The position numbers and the translations under genes were made by a program. The notes beneath the pieces are model-generated. The model worked only from the letters and a program-made list of their open reading frames with translations. It did no database searches and was not told the DNA's origin. From UBA7332 sp051652645 (lineage in GTDB: Bacteria; Bacteroidota; Bacteroidia; Bacteroidales; UBA7332): a stretch of DNA of 64,000 nt. Below are positions 24,673 through 34,409 of the stretch, piece after piece. Each line of letters opens with the position of its first letter. Position 1 is the first letter of the stretch. The DNA lies in contig JBOFUP010000092.1 of NCBI GenBank assembly GCA_051652645.1, positions 1 through 64,000 on the forward strand. Reading direction: 5' to 3'.

Positions 24673-26034
24673 ATGAAGAAAAAAGATCGATATATGAAGA
24701 ATGTTTTCAGACTATTACTACTAATTTTATTGACACACTCTTGTGCTCCCTCGGGTGGAGGTATGGGAAAGAAGGCTCGAAGCTCATGGCGAGATGTAAA
24801 GCCTTTAGGAATGGTTCAAGTAAAGCGTGGATCTTTTGTAATGGGTGGCTCATCAGACTCAATTATAGGTGAGACTAATACAAGAAGAGATATTACGGTT
24901 GAGTCTTTTTGGATGGATGAGAGTGAGGTGACAAATCATATGTATCAGCAGTTCGTTAGTTGGGTTAGAGACTCAATTTTCAGAGAGGAACTCGGTGAGG
25001 AGTATCTTGAGAAAGATAGAGCCGGTAATTATCGTCGACCTATTCCATGGCGAAAAATTGATATGATGGAGCCTATCATAGAAAAGTATTATAAGCGTCA
25101 CCCTATGAATGGAACATTGATGCTAAGAGGGGAGCTGCTAAACTATGCTTATAAATGGTATGATCGTGATGGTGCTGCTAAAGCTCAATATCAGATTGAC
25201 CCTAAAAGACGTGTTAGAAATACGGATGTTGTGGTAAATGATCTACCTATTTTCTATGAGAAGGATACGGTTGAGATGAATGATGATGGTGTATTGGAAC
25301 AACGAACAATAAGAGTTCAGATTACTGATGATACAAATTTTATTCATGATAGATTGGTTAACGTTTATCCAGATACGACTGTATGGGTGAATGACCTAGG
25401 AAATTCAATAGGTGCAGTATATACTCAATCTTACTACTCACACCCAGCTTATGTTAATCATCCAGTGGTTGGTGTTACATGGGAGCAGGCAATGGCTTAT
25501 TGTGCATGGCGTACGGATCGTACTGATATGAATAGTAGACAATGGATAAACTATACACCTTATCGTTTGCCAACAGAGGCAGAGTGGGAGTTTGCAGCTA
25601 AATCGAGAAAAAATAAAGATGCAAACTATGCTTGGGGTACTAATGATTTGGAGGATGCAAAGGGGTGTTTGCCTGCTAATTTTCAACCTGGATTGGGTAA
25701 CTTCTCTAAGGATGGCTTTGTAATCTCCTCTTCTGTAGGTTCGTTTAAGGCAAATGAGTTGGGTATTTATGACCTTGCTGGAAATGTGGCAGAGTGGACA
25801 TCTACGGCTTACAGTGAAGAGGGTATAAGTGATGGTTCGGCTATTAACCCCGACAATAATTTTGTTGCTCTGACATCAGATCCATATTTTTTGAAGCGTA
25901 AGGTGGTTAGAGGTGGCTCATTTAGGGATGCTCCACAGTTTGTACGAACAGACATTAGAGGTCATGAGTATCAGAATCAGCCGAGAGCATACATAGGATT
26001 TAGATGTGTGAGAACAAAATTGGGGGATAACTAA
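24673..26034 (+). CDS. porK: Type IX secretion lipoprotein PorK/GldK
   Basis: An outer-membrane lipoprotein that forms the periplasmic ring of the T9SS with PorN. The lipobox LLTHSC ends the signal peptide. The body has a formylglycine-generating-enzyme-like (FGE/SUMF) fold: MVQVKRGSFVMGGSSD, DESEVTNHMYQQFVSW, VVGVTWEQAMAYCAWR, YRLPTEAEWEFAA, VVRGGSFRD and YIGFRCVRT. The fold is structural here, not an enzyme. The frame opens at 24637, but ATG 24673 (MKKKDRYMKN) or ATG 24694 gives a normal signal peptide. Confidence 0.95.
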   Translation: MKKKDRYMKNVFRLLLLILLTHSCAPSGGGMGKKARSSWRDVKPLGMVQVKRGSFVMGGSSDSIIGETNTRRDITVESFWMDESEVTNHMYQQFVSWVRDSIFREELGEEYLEKDRAGNYRRPIPWRKIDMMEPIIEKYYKRHPMNGTLMLRGELLNYAYKWYDRDGAAKAQYQIDPKRRVRNTDVVVNDLPIFYEKDTVEMNDDGVLEQRTIRVQITDDTNFIHDRLVNVYPDTTVWVNDLGNSIGAVYTQSYYSHPAYVNHPVVGVTWEQAMAYCAWRTDRTDMNSRQWINYTPYRLPTEAEWEFAAKSRKNKDANYAWGTNDLEDAKGCLPANFQPGLGNFSKDGFVISSSVGSFKANELGIYDLAGNVAEWTSTAYSEEGISDGSAINPDNNFVALTSDPYFLKRKVVRGGSFRDAPQFVRTDIRGHEYQNQPRAYIGFRCVRTKLGDN

Positions 26035-26048
26035 TCAAGAATTATAAT

Positions 26049-26831
26049 ATGATGGAAAATAGTAATAAGAAGAAAAGAAGGGGCTTGTCCAAGCTCTTGT
26101 CTACTCAAAAGGGACAGATATTTATGAATATGGCTTATAGTTTGGGAGCTGCAATAGTTATCCTAGGTGCTATGTTCAAGATTCTTCATCTAAACTTCGG
26201 TACTGAGATGTTGATGTTGGGTATGACTATGGAGGTCATAATCTTCACTTTGAGTGCTTTTGATAGAAGTGATGAAGATAAAGCTATGGCTATGGATTGG
26301 AGTCGAGTGTTTCCTATTCTTAAGACTGGATTAAAAGAGGACAACCCGCTAAACAATATTGCAGAGAATGGAATTAAGGTTACAGGGGCTTCTTTTAGTT
26401 CAGAGATGAGCTCTGGGGGAATGCCATCGCTTTCGCCTGAGCAGTCTGCTGCTTTTGCTGATAGTATAGCTAAGTTTAATGATGCTGCTGTTGGTTTTGC
26501 TAAGATGGCAGAATTATCTAATCGCATGCAAAGTTCATCTACTGCTTATGTTGAGAATATGTCAACACTAAATAGGAACATCGAGGGATTGGGGCGTGCA
26601 TATAACGAACAGCTTGAGAGTATGGCTTCACAGCTTCGTGCAATTTCTATTGCACAGGAGGAGGTGTCTCGCATGCAACGTATCTTCGAGGGGTCTGCTG
26701 ATAGTAGTGATAGATTCCGTCGTGAAACAGAAAGGTTGGCCGATCAGTTGGCACAACTTAATGCTATTTACTCTAGAATGATTCACGCTATGGCTCCATC
26801 TTCAACAGGAGGTAATCGTCCGATCTATTAA
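26049..26831 (+). CDS. porL: Type IX secretion inner-membrane motor protein PorL/GldL
   Basis: Together with PorM it makes the proton-driven inner-membrane motor of the T9SS. Two membrane helices lie near residues 25-45 (MNMAYSLGAAIVILGAMFKIL) and 53-73 (MLMLGMTMEVIIFTLSAF); the first carries KILHLNFG and the second the conserved Glu (GMTMEVIIF). The rest is a cytoplasmic, mostly helical domain (about 75-260) with coiled-coil character. Length 260 aa. It starts 14 bases after porK and ends 42 bases before porM. Confidence 0.95.
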   Translation: MMENSNKKKRRGLSKLLSTQKGQIFMNMAYSLGAAIVILGAMFKILHLNFGTEMLMLGMTMEVIIFTLSAFDRSDEDKAMAMDWSRVFPILKTGLKEDNPLNNIAENGIKVTGASFSSEMSSGGMPSLSPEQSAAFADSIAKFNDAAVGFAKMAELSNRMQSSSTAYVENMSTLNRNIEGLGRAYNEQLESMASQLRAISIAQEEVSRMQRIFEGSADSSDRFRRETERLADQLAQLNAIYSRMIHAMAPSSTGGNRPIY

Positions 26832-26873
26832 AACTATCCCACATAAGAATTTTATATAATCCTATACTTTAAT

Positions 26874-28403
26874 ATGGCGGGAAAGAAGACTAGACAGAAG
26901 ATGATTAACATGATGTATCTTGTGTTGACTGCAATGCTTGCGCTGAACGTCTCAACTGATGTTCTCAATGGCTTTGAGTTGATGGAGGAGAGTCTTGCAA
27001 GAACAATTAAAGCCAATAGAGTGCAGAATAGTAGCCTATTTGAGGAGATGGCTTTCTATGCTCAGAAGAATCCGCAAAAGGCTGGATTGGCATTTGATTC
27101 GGCAACTGATTATAAGAGGGAGGCAGACTCTCTTTTTATATATCTTCAAGATCTCAAGGTGCGTATAGCAGAAGAGGCAGGAGGAACTCTTGAGGATTTG
27201 AAACGTAAAGATGATACTGAGGTGGCATCAAGAGTAATGTTTAGAGTAATCGGTGGCGAGGGCGAGCGATTAAGAAAACGTTTAGATGCATTTCGTGAAT
27301 ATTCAATAGGTCTTATCTCGGATACGACTAAGCGTCGTGCTATTGAGGAGAATTTATCCACAAAGGCTAGTGGTGAGTTTGCTCTTTCCAATTCAGGTTG
27401 GGAAAATATGTTGTTCAATAATATGCCAACAGTATCCGCTATCGCAACGCTCTCAAAACTTCAGAGCGATATTGTATCTGCAGAGGGTGACGTGTTGAGC
27501 GCTATGGTAAAGGAGATTGATGGTGGAGACTTCCGTGTGAACTCTGTAAGAGCTCATGTTATACCAAACTCAAATACCATTATTCGAGGAGGGAAATACT
27601 CCGCTAAGATTATTCTATCGGCTGAGGACTCAACAAAAAGACCAGATATATTTATTAATGATCGCAAACTAACAGCTTCTCAAAATGGTGTTTTTGAGAC
27701 TTCTGCGAGTTCAACAGGTGATTTTAATTTCAAGGGTTATGTTGAGATGGAGAGTGGTGATGGTGTTCGCAGTCGTTTCCCGTTCTCACAATCCTATACA
27801 GTAGTTGAGCCTACAGCAACGGTGTCTGCAACAATGATGAATTTGATGTATGCAGGTTTTGATAATCCAGTTAGCATATCTGTTCCTGGGATAGCTAATG
27901 GAAAGGTTAGCGCATCAATGAGTAATGGATCTCTTTCTCGTTCGAAAGATGGATCTTGGATAGCTAGACCATCTAAGGTAGGTGAGGATGCTATCATTAC
28001 TATCAGTGCTGAAATCGATGGACGTATGCAGAGAGTTAGTAGTTCTACCTTTAGGGTTAGATCGCTTCCTCTACCAGCCCCTTACATTCCTATAAATAAT
28101 GATAGGTATTTAGGAGGGACAAAGATTGATAGAGCTCAGTTACTAGCAGCCACAGGTATTGGAGCTGGGATTTTCGATGGAATGTTGAATATCTCTTTCA
28201 CGGTTTTAAGCTTTGATATTCGTATATCGAATGGTGGAATGACTCAATATGAATCATCTAATGGCTCAAAATTCTCAGCTAGACAAGTTGATCTGATGAA
28301 GAGGATGGTTCGCGGAAGCTCTTTCAATATATCTAATATTAAGGTTAAGGGTCCTGATGGTATTACGCGTCAGCTGCCTTCGCCAATTGAAGTTCTGCTT
28401 TAA
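26874..28403 (+). CDS. porM: Type IX secretion motor/periplasmic shaft protein PorM/GldM
   Basis: One membrane helix near the N-terminus (KMINMMYLVLTAMLALNVS, about 9-28) anchors a long periplasmic domain made of a helical D1 part and beta-rich D2-D4 parts. The start, MAGKKTRQKMINMMYLVLTAMLALN, is nearly invariant in GldM/PorM. PorM couples the PorL motor to the PorK/N ring across the periplasm. Length 509 aa, normal. It is cotranscribed with porL (42-bp gap) and porN (31-bp gap). Confidence 0.96.
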   Translation: MAGKKTRQKMINMMYLVLTAMLALNVSTDVLNGFELMEESLARTIKANRVQNSSLFEEMAFYAQKNPQKAGLAFDSATDYKREADSLFIYLQDLKVRIAEEAGGTLEDLKRKDDTEVASRVMFRVIGGEGERLRKRLDAFREYSIGLISDTTKRRAIEENLSTKASGEFALSNSGWENMLFNNMPTVSAIATLSKLQSDIVSAEGDVLSAMVKEIDGGDFRVNSVRAHVIPNSNTIIRGGKYSAKIILSAEDSTKRPDIFINDRKLTASQNGVFETSASSTGDFNFKGYVEMESGDGVRSRFPFSQSYTVVEPTATVSATMMNLMYAGFDNPVSISVPGIANGKVSASMSNGSLSRSKDGSWIARPSKVGEDAIITISAEIDGRMQRVSSSTFRVRSLPLPAPYIPINNDRYLGGTKIDRAQLLAATGIGAGIFDGMLNISFTVLSFDIRISNGGMTQYESSNGSKFSARQVDLMKRMVRGSSFNISNIKVKGPDGITRQLPSPIEVLL

Positions 28404-28434
28404 CTCAAGTAACTGAAGTAATAAAACGACTAAT

Positions 28435-29436
28435 ATGAAGATAGTGAAAATAGGATTATTGGCTTGCTCCCTTTTTATAGGCTTGGGTAGTGCTGTGGCT
28501 CAAGGCTCTGCTGCTCCAGTTGTAAACATGGATAGTCTAATATTCAATCAATCGCCAAGAATGTTGGCAATAACAACCGAGAAGCCTCAACAAGATATTA
28601 GATGGTCTAAAACACTATATCGTTTGGTCTCTCTCACGGATAGTGCATCTATAGCTCAGAATGGGTATCTAGGTGAACCTCGTACCCCGATTCAATATTT
28701 CTCGGAGGCTGGCGGTGCTAAACAAAAACGATACTACTATAATCTTATATCTGTAATCTTAAGGCTTTTGGATGAACAGAAGATACCAGCTTATATTTTC
28801 GACACGCAAGCGGTTGACGAGTCTTTCTCAGCAGAGGAGGCTCTAACACCAGATAGTGCATTGATGAAGCTAGGTCTTGTAAGAAGTAATAAGGCTCCTA
28901 AGTTTGATCGAGCCGATTTTACTTTTGCCGGATCAGGAATAACAGGATACTTGATTAAAGAACAGTGGTACTTTGATGCTCGTGGTTCTCAGTTTGCGTC
29001 CCGAGTTGTTGCTATTGCTCCTGTGATGTCGGATTTAAATAGCTCTGGCGAGTTTACTCCAGCCTTCTGGATAACATATGAGTCAATTCAACCATATCTA
29101 TCTCAGTTGGCTATGATGTCTGAGTCTGGATCGGCAACTTTCGACTCCTTCTTTAGAAAAAGATCCTATAATGGACTTATATATAAAGTGCAGAATTCAG
29201 GAAATCAAAGCCTTTGGGCTAAATGTACATATGAAGCAGACCCTCATGCTTGTAGGGTTGAACAATCAAAAAAGGTAGAGGAAGAGCTTAAGAGTTATAT
29301 GGATAGTTTTTGGGCAAAGCCAGTTAAATCAGTTGAGAATACCCAGAATGTGGGCGTATCTAAAAAGAAACTTTCTCCTTCTGAGGCTAGAAAAGAAAGA
29401 ATTGAACAAGATAGGGCTAGAAAAGCCACAAAATAG
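28435..29436 (+). CDS. porN: Type IX secretion periplasmic ring protein PorN/GldN
   Basis: A periplasmic partner of PorK in the T9SS ring. It has a signal peptide (residues 1-22, MKIVKIGLLACSLFIGLGSAVAQ). The conserved central block reads ARGSQFASRVVAIAPVM near residue 182, with YFSEAGG and YKEQWYFD-like elements around it. Family blocks include RLVSLTDSASIAQNGYLGEP. The C-terminus (about 300-333) is lysine/arginine rich and probably disordered. Length 333 aa. It is the last gene of the operon and is followed by a strong terminator. Confidence 0.93.
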   Translation: MKIVKIGLLACSLFIGLGSAVAQGSAAPVVNMDSLIFNQSPRMLAITTEKPQQDIRWSKTLYRLVSLTDSASIAQNGYLGEPRTPIQYFSEAGGAKQKRYYYNLISVILRLLDEQKIPAYIFDTQAVDESFSAEEALTPDSALMKLGLVRSNKAPKFDRADFTFAGSGITGYLIKEQWYFDARGSQFASRVVAIAPVMSDLNSSGEFTPAFWITYESIQPYLSQLAMMSESGSATFDSFFRKRSYNGLIYKVQNSGNQSLWAKCTYEADPHACRVEQSKKVEEELKSYMDSFWAKPVKSVENTQNVGVSKKKLSPSEARKERIEQDRARKATK

Positions 29437-29510
29437 TAGTAATTGTGTAATTACATTATATCAGATATCATAGTATTTGGTAAACTTATAGTTGCCTTTA
29501 TATGTTCTTG

Positions 29511-29576
29511 CAATATCATAATCAGAAATTTAACTACGAATAGTAGTGCTTTCTGATTATGATATTGTGCTTTTTT
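29511..29576 (+). terminator. Intrinsic terminator of porKLMN
   Basis: CAATATCATAATCAGAAA (29511-29528) pairs perfectly over 18 bp with 29550-29567 across a 21-base loop, then GTGC is followed by six T (29571-29576). Confidence 0.85.
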
Positions 29577-29577
29577 A

Positions 29578-29585
29578 TACTTTTG
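29578..29585 (+). promoter_or_regulatory. -7 element of the sppA operon
   Basis: TACTTTTG matches TAnnTTTG, directly behind the porN terminator and 39 bases before the sppA ATG. Confidence 0.55.
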
Positions 29586-29623
29586 TCCATATAGTTTTAA
29601 TAAACATAAAATCAGATAACACT

Positions 29624-31381
29624 ATGAAGCAGTTTTTTAAGTTCGCTTTTGCATCCTGTTTGGGATTTGGAATCTCTGTAGTTGTCCTCGGCTATTTATT
29701 GATTTTTGGTCTAACTGGTCTTGTCGCTTCTATGGGTAACTCCAAAAAGAGCATTGAAAGTAATAGTATTCTTCATCTTAAACTAAGTGGATCGCTTGTA
29801 GATAGAGCTCAAGATAATCCTTTGAATACAATGTTTTCGGACTATGACGTTACTCAGACTGGCCTTGATCAGGTTCTTAAAGCTATTGAGAATGCTAAAA
29901 ATAGTCCTAAGATTGAGGGTATATTTCTTGAGCCTGGAATGATTCAAGCAGGTCTTCCTTCTATTTCTGAGATTCGTAGAAAGTTAGAGGATTTTAAGTC
30001 TAGCGGCAAGTTTGTTTATGCTTATTCTGATTACTATGGTCAGTCGGGTTACTACTTAGCTTCTGTTGCAGATTCTATTTTTGTTAACCCAGTAGGGGCT
30101 GTTGACTTTAAAGGAATTTCTGCAAATCTGATGTTCTTTAAAGGGGCATTGGATAAACTTGGTGTTGATATGCAGATTTTCAAAGTGGGAACCTTTAAGT
30201 CTGCTGTTGAGCCATTTATTGAGACTAAGATGAGTGAGCCTAATCGTCAACAAGTGACAGAATATGTTAGCTCTATTTGGGGTAGCCTACTTGGAGAGAT
30301 CTCCTCGGCACGTAAAATAAGTGTGAAATCGTTGCAGGAAGTTGCGAATGAGGGTATCTTTGCAAAGGAGCCACAGCTTTTAGTGTCAAATAAACTTGTT
30401 GATAGATTAAATTATCGAGAAGAGTTTGAACAAATGCTTAGAGACAAGGTTGGGGCAATATCAAGAAAAGAGCTTAAACTTGTCAAAATTGCTGATCTAG
30501 CTAATGAAACAATAGAGAGCAAAACATCTAAAACTAAGGATGCGATAGCTCTTGTTTATGCAGTTGGCGAGATTGATGGTACATCAAAAGATAGGGTTGA
30601 TACGAAGAAGTTGGCAGCAGAGATTTATAAGATCAAAGCAGACTCTTCGGTTAAGGCTGTTGTGTTAAGGGTTAACTCCCCTGGTGGTAGTGCTTTTGGA
30701 TCAGAGCAGGTATGGAAAGCTCTAGACGATCTTAAGATGGATAAACCTTTTGTTGTCTCAATGGGTGATCTTGCTGCTTCAGGTGGATACTATATTGCTT
30801 GTGGCGCAGATTGGATTATTGCTGAACCAACTACTCTCACTGGCTCTATTGGTATCTTCGGAATGATACCAAATACGAAGGGTCTTACAGATAAGTTAGG
30901 TTTGACTTTTGATAAAGTAGAAACAAATCGATTCGCCTCTATGCCATCTATTCATAATGCTATGAGCGAGGATGAGAAGAGACTCATACAATTAAATGTT
31001 GAACGTGGTTATGAGCTTTTTACTCGCCGATGTGCAGAAGGACGAAATATGCCTATAGACTCTTTACTTATGATAGCTGAAGGAAGAGTATGGACAGGAG
31101 AGCGTGCTCTCGGGCTTTCTCTTGTAGATGAACTTGGTGGTATGGATGCTGCTATATCTAAGGCTGCTTCACTAGCTGCTTTGCAAGACTACAAAGTTGA
31201 TGAATACCCTTTAAAGAAAGATTTTATGACTTCTTTGATAGAGGACTTTGGAGGTTCTGCTGTTGAGACTTTAGGCTCTATTGTTATAGGTGAAAATTAT
31301 AAATATTACTCATTACTAAACTCGATCAAGGGAATGGAACCTGTGCAGGCTCGTTTACCATTTTTCTTGACAATTGAATAA
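29624..31381 (+). CDS. sppA: Signal peptide peptidase SppA, 67K type
   Basis: An inner-membrane serine protease that degrades cleaved signal peptides. One N-terminal membrane helix (FGISVVVLGYLLIFGLTGLVAS) precedes two tandem ClpP-like S49 domains. The catalytic Ser lies in SMGDLAASGGYYIACGAD in the second domain and the Lys in the first (IFKVGTFKSAVEPF). The long form with two S49 domains is the E. coli-like type; here it is 585 aa from ATG 29624. A longer frame opens at 29546 but overlaps the terminator and promoter, so I reject that start. lpxK follows by 23 bases. Confidence 0.95.
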   Translation: MKQFFKFAFASCLGFGISVVVLGYLLIFGLTGLVASMGNSKKSIESNSILHLKLSGSLVDRAQDNPLNTMFSDYDVTQTGLDQVLKAIENAKNSPKIEGIFLEPGMIQAGLPSISEIRRKLEDFKSSGKFVYAYSDYYGQSGYYLASVADSIFVNPVGAVDFKGISANLMFFKGALDKLGVDMQIFKVGTFKSAVEPFIETKMSEPNRQQVTEYVSSIWGSLLGEISSARKISVKSLQEVANEGIFAKEPQLLVSNKLVDRLNYREEFEQMLRDKVGAISRKELKLVKIADLANETIESKTSKTKDAIALVYAVGEIDGTSKDRVDTKKLAAEIYKIKADSSVKAVVLRVNSPGGSAFGSEQVWKALDDLKMDKPFVVSMGDLAASGGYYIACGADWIIAEPTTLTGSIGIFGMIPNTKGLTDKLGLTFDKVETNRFASMPSIHNAMSEDEKRLIQLNVERGYELFTRRCAEGRNMPIDSLLMIAEGRVWTGERALGLSLVDELGGMDAAISKAASLAALQDYKVDEYPLKKDFMTSLIEDFGGSAVETLGSIVIGENYKYYSLLNSIKGMEPVQARLPFFLTIE

Positions 31382-31404
31382 AAGAAGAATTGCAAACTCA
31401 ATTG

Positions 31405-32526
31405 ATGGAAAATACTCCCAAAATTCGCCACTGGCTACTGCCGCTTTCTTGTATTTATGGATTCATTACTAAGGTCAGAAATGTTATGTTTGACTATGGT
31501 ATATTGAAGTCAGAGGAGTATGAAGTGGCTGTTATCTCAGTTGGTAATATAACAGTCGGCGGAACAGGCAAAACACCGCACACAGAGTATCTAATAAATT
31601 TGATGCAGAAGAGTGGTTTAAAGGTAGCTGTTCTCAGTCGCGGGTATAAGCGTAAGAGTAGTGGATTCCATTGGGTAGACTCTTCTTGCTCTCCAATTAA
31701 TGTTGGAGATGAACCATTTCAGATGAAGATGAAGTATCCAGATGCTTTAGTTGCTGTCGATGGTAATCGAAGAAGGGGCATAAAGCATATTCTGGAAAAG
31801 CATCCCGATACAAATGTAATATTGCTTGATGATGCGTTTCAGCATAGATGGGTAAAGGCTGGTATTTCAATTCTTTTAATGGATTACAATCGCAAGGTTT
31901 ATGAGGATAAACTCCTTCCAGCTGGATCTTTGAGAGAATCTATTACGGAGATGGATAGAGCAAATATTATTATTGTAACTAAATCTCCTCGTGACCTATC
32001 TCCGATGGATATACGTGTTATTTCTAAGTATCTCGAGGCTAGACCACATCAACTGCTATACTTTACAGATTTTCGTTATCAAGCAATAAAACCACTATTC
32101 CCTGAGTTGTCTAATTGTAGTGGTTTCCCTCTTGAAGATTTTGATAAAGATCAAGACACTGTCCTTTTAGTGACGGGTATTGCATCAAATATCAAACTGA
32201 TTGATGATCTTTCATATTATGTATCTAATATTGTACCTCTTGCATACCCTGATCACCACTCGTTTACATTGAAGAATCTTCAGGAAATAGATAGTGCTTA
32301 TAGATCACTAAAGGGTGAGAAGAGACGAATAGTATTAGTGACCGAAAAGGATGCTGTGAGACTTATGCATATGGACCAGCTATCCGATGAGGTCAAGAAA
32401 AATATTTATTATGTACCCGTTGAGGTCAATTTTTTACACGAACAACAACTAACCTTTAACTCAAAACTTATTGATTATGTTAGAAAGAATAAGCCAAACA
32501 GCAGAGTTCTTGAAAGGGGCTACTAA
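31405..32526 (+). CDS. lpxK: Tetraacyldisaccharide 4'-kinase
   Basis: Phosphorylates the 4' position of the lipid A disaccharide at the inner membrane. The Walker A motif is VGGTGKTPHTEYL near residue 51. Other family blocks: AVLSRGYKRKSSGF, VGDEPFQMKMKYPDALVAV, VILLDDAFQHRWVKAGISILLMDY and YPDHHSFTLKNL. An in-frame TTG opens at 31390, but ATG 31405 (MENTPKIRHWLLPLSCIYG) fits the family start. Its 3' end overlaps punA by 50 bases, which suggests tight coupling. Confidence 0.95.
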   Translation: MENTPKIRHWLLPLSCIYGFITKVRNVMFDYGILKSEEYEVAVISVGNITVGGTGKTPHTEYLINLMQKSGLKVAVLSRGYKRKSSGFHWVDSSCSPINVGDEPFQMKMKYPDALVAVDGNRRRGIKHILEKHPDTNVILLDDAFQHRWVKAGISILLMDYNRKVYEDKLLPAGSLRESITEMDRANIIIVTKSPRDLSPMDIRVISKYLEARPHQLLYFTDFRYQAIKPLFPELSNCSGFPLEDFDKDQDTVLLVTGIASNIKLIDDLSYYVSNIVPLAYPDHHSFTLKNLQEIDSAYRSLKGEKRRIVLVTEKDAVRLMHMDQLSDEVKKNIYYVPVEVNFLHEQQLTFNSKLIDYVRKNKPNSRVLERGY

Positions 32527-33289
32527 GTACAGACCACTTGTAGGTATCATATTAGGATCGGGACTTGGTCAGCTAGTAGATCATATCGAAGCTCAAGAGG
32601 TAATTAACTACGAAGATATTCCAAACTTCCCTGTTTCGACAGTTGAAGGACACAGTGGTAAGCTCATCTTTGGTATTCTAGGTGGACGTGAAGTAGTTGC
32701 TATGCAAGGACGTTTTCACTTCTACGAAGGCTACGATATGAAGCAGTGTACTTTCCCTGTTCGCGTGATGAAGGCTATCGGTATAAATACTCTTTTTGCT
32801 TCAAATGCAGCTGGTGGTATGAATCCTGATTTTGTAGTTGGAGATGTTATGATTATCAATGATCATATCAATATGTTCCCAGAACACCCACTACGCGGTA
32901 AGAACTTCAAAGAGTTAGGAACTCGTTTCCCAGATATGCACGACGCTTACTCTAAGCCTCTGATTGCTAAGGCTAAAGAGATTGCAGAGGCTAAGGGTAT
33001 AAAACTACAGGAGGGAGTATATTTGGGAACTTCTGGTCCAACATTTGAGACTCCAGCCGAATATCGCATGTTTTACAGACTAGGTGCTGACGCTGTTGGT
33101 ATGTCAACAGTACCTGAAGTTATTGTGGCGCGTCATGGTGGAATGGATGTCTTTGCTCTTTCTGTTATTACTGATATGTGGTATGATGGAAAGCCAGTGG
33201 AGGTATCTCATGAAGAAGTACTTGAGGCTGCTAATAGTGCTCAACCTAAGATGACTGCTATTATGACTGCGCTTATTGAGCAGATGTAA
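32477..33289 (+). CDS. punA: Purine-nucleoside phosphorylase, class II (trimeric) type
   Basis: Phosphorolyses purine nucleosides in salvage. Signature blocks: GIILGSGLGQLVDHI near residue 27, PNFPVSTVEGHSGKLIFG near 51, MQGRFHFYEGYDM near 79, LFASNAAGGMNPDFVVGD near 110 and YLGTSGPTFETPAEYRMF near 183; the base-binding Asn/Thr region is VSVITDM-like (ALSVITDMWYDG). ATG 32477 is chosen over a TTG at 32471. The coding sequence begins inside the lpxK 3' end. Length 271 aa. Confidence 0.95.
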   Translation: MLERISQTAEFLKGATKYRPLVGIILGSGLGQLVDHIEAQEVINYEDIPNFPVSTVEGHSGKLIFGILGGREVVAMQGRFHFYEGYDMKQCTFPVRVMKAIGINTLFASNAAGGMNPDFVVGDVMIINDHINMFPEHPLRGKNFKELGTRFPDMHDAYSKPLIAKAKEIAEAKGIKLQEGVYLGTSGPTFETPAEYRMFYRLGADAVGMSTVPEVIVARHGGMDVFALSVITDMWYDGKPVEVSHEEVLEAANSAQPKMTAIMTALIEQM

Positions 33290-33315
33290 TATAATCTCTA
33301 ATGATAACAACCGCG

Positions 33316-33340
33316 AAGGGTACCTATTAGTGGTGCCCTT
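33316..33340 (+). terminator. Weak hairpin between punA and thiL
   Basis: AAGGGTACC (33316-33324) pairs with GGTGCCCTT (33332-33340) over a 7-base loop, followed by TGTTGTAAAA. The poor U-tract suggests partial or no termination. Confidence 0.4.
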
Positions 33341-33363
33341 TGTTGTAAAAATACTATTTCATA

Positions 33364-34395
33364 ATGCAACAGAAAAGAACAGATATTGCTTCCTTAGGTG
33401 AGTTTGGCTTAATTGATCATCTTACTAATAAGGTAAAGATTGCAAACCATTCATCCATAATGGGTATAGGTGATGATGCAGCTATTCTCAGTTATCCAGA
33501 CTCTAGGATATTAGTTTCTACTGATATTCTACTTGAGGGTATACATTTCGATCTAACTTATGTGCCGCTTAAACATTTAGGATATAAGGCAGCAGTAGTT
33601 AACTTCTCTGATATATATGCAATGAATGCAACGCCTAGGCAAATAACAATTGCTCTTGGTGTTTCTAAGCGCTTCTCTGTAGAGGATCTTGAAGAGATAT
33701 ATGCAGGTGTGGCTTTGGCTTGCGAAAAGTATGGCGTTGACCTCATTGGCGGTGATACCTCATCTTCTCTTACTGGACTAACGATATCAGTAACTTGTAT
33801 TGGTGAGGCAGAAGAGTCCAGAATAGCAAAGCGAAGCGGAGCAAAACCCAACGAACTGCTTTGTGTATCTGGAGATCTTGGTGCCGCTTATATGGGATTA
33901 CAGTTGTTGGAGAGAGAGAAGGCTGTTTTTGCTGGAGAGAGCGAGTTTAAACCTGCCTTTGATGGTAAGGAGTATCTTCTTGAACGCCAATTGAAGCCGG
34001 AAGCTAGGAGAGATATTGTTGAGGCTTTGGCTGCTCAAGATATTGTTCCTTCTTCTATGATTGATATCTCTGATGGATTATCTTCTGAGGCTATGCACTT
34101 ATGTAAGGCGAGTAAAGTAGGGTGTAGAATTTATGAAGACCGTATTCCTATTGACTACCAAACAGCTGTTATGGCAGAGGAGTTTAATATGAATCTTGTT
34201 ACAGCTGCGCTTAACGGAGGAGAGGACTATGAGCTCCTATTCACTGTTCCTCTTGAACTTCATGATCAAGTGCAGGCTATTGAGGGAGTTAGGATAATTG
34301 GGCATACAACTGAAGAGTCTCTTGGTTCTGCTCTTATTACCAGAGATGGCAACGAAATTGCACTTAAGGCACAGGGATGGAGCCATACAGTATAA
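33364..34395 (+). CDS. thiL: Thiamine-monophosphate kinase
   Basis: Phosphorylates thiamine monophosphate to thiamine diphosphate (TPP). PurM-like ATP-binding fold with the expected blocks: GIGDDAAIL near residue 35, LVSTDILLEGIHFDL near 49, KAAVVNFSDIYAMNATP near 75, LIGGDTSSS near 126, ISVTCIGEA near 141 and MIDISDGLSSEAMHL near 227; LNGGEDYELLFTV near 280. Length 343 aa. It sits 3' of sppA-lpxK-punA and is not under the TPP riboswitch at 42803. Together with the pyrophosphokinase at 45790 it gives the cell two routes to TPP. Confidence 0.95.
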   Translation: MQQKRTDIASLGEFGLIDHLTNKVKIANHSSIMGIGDDAAILSYPDSRILVSTDILLEGIHFDLTYVPLKHLGYKAAVVNFSDIYAMNATPRQITIALGVSKRFSVEDLEEIYAGVALACEKYGVDLIGGDTSSSLTGLTISVTCIGEAEESRIAKRSGAKPNELLCVSGDLGAAYMGLQLLEREKAVFAGESEFKPAFDGKEYLLERQLKPEARRDIVEALAAQDIVPSSMIDISDGLSSEAMHLCKASKVGCRIYEDRIPIDYQTAVMAEEFNMNLVTAALNGGEDYELLFTVPLELHDQVQAIEGVRIIGHTTEESLGSALITRDGNEIALKAQGWSHTV

Positions 34396-34409
34396 CTTCA
34401 TCATTATCA

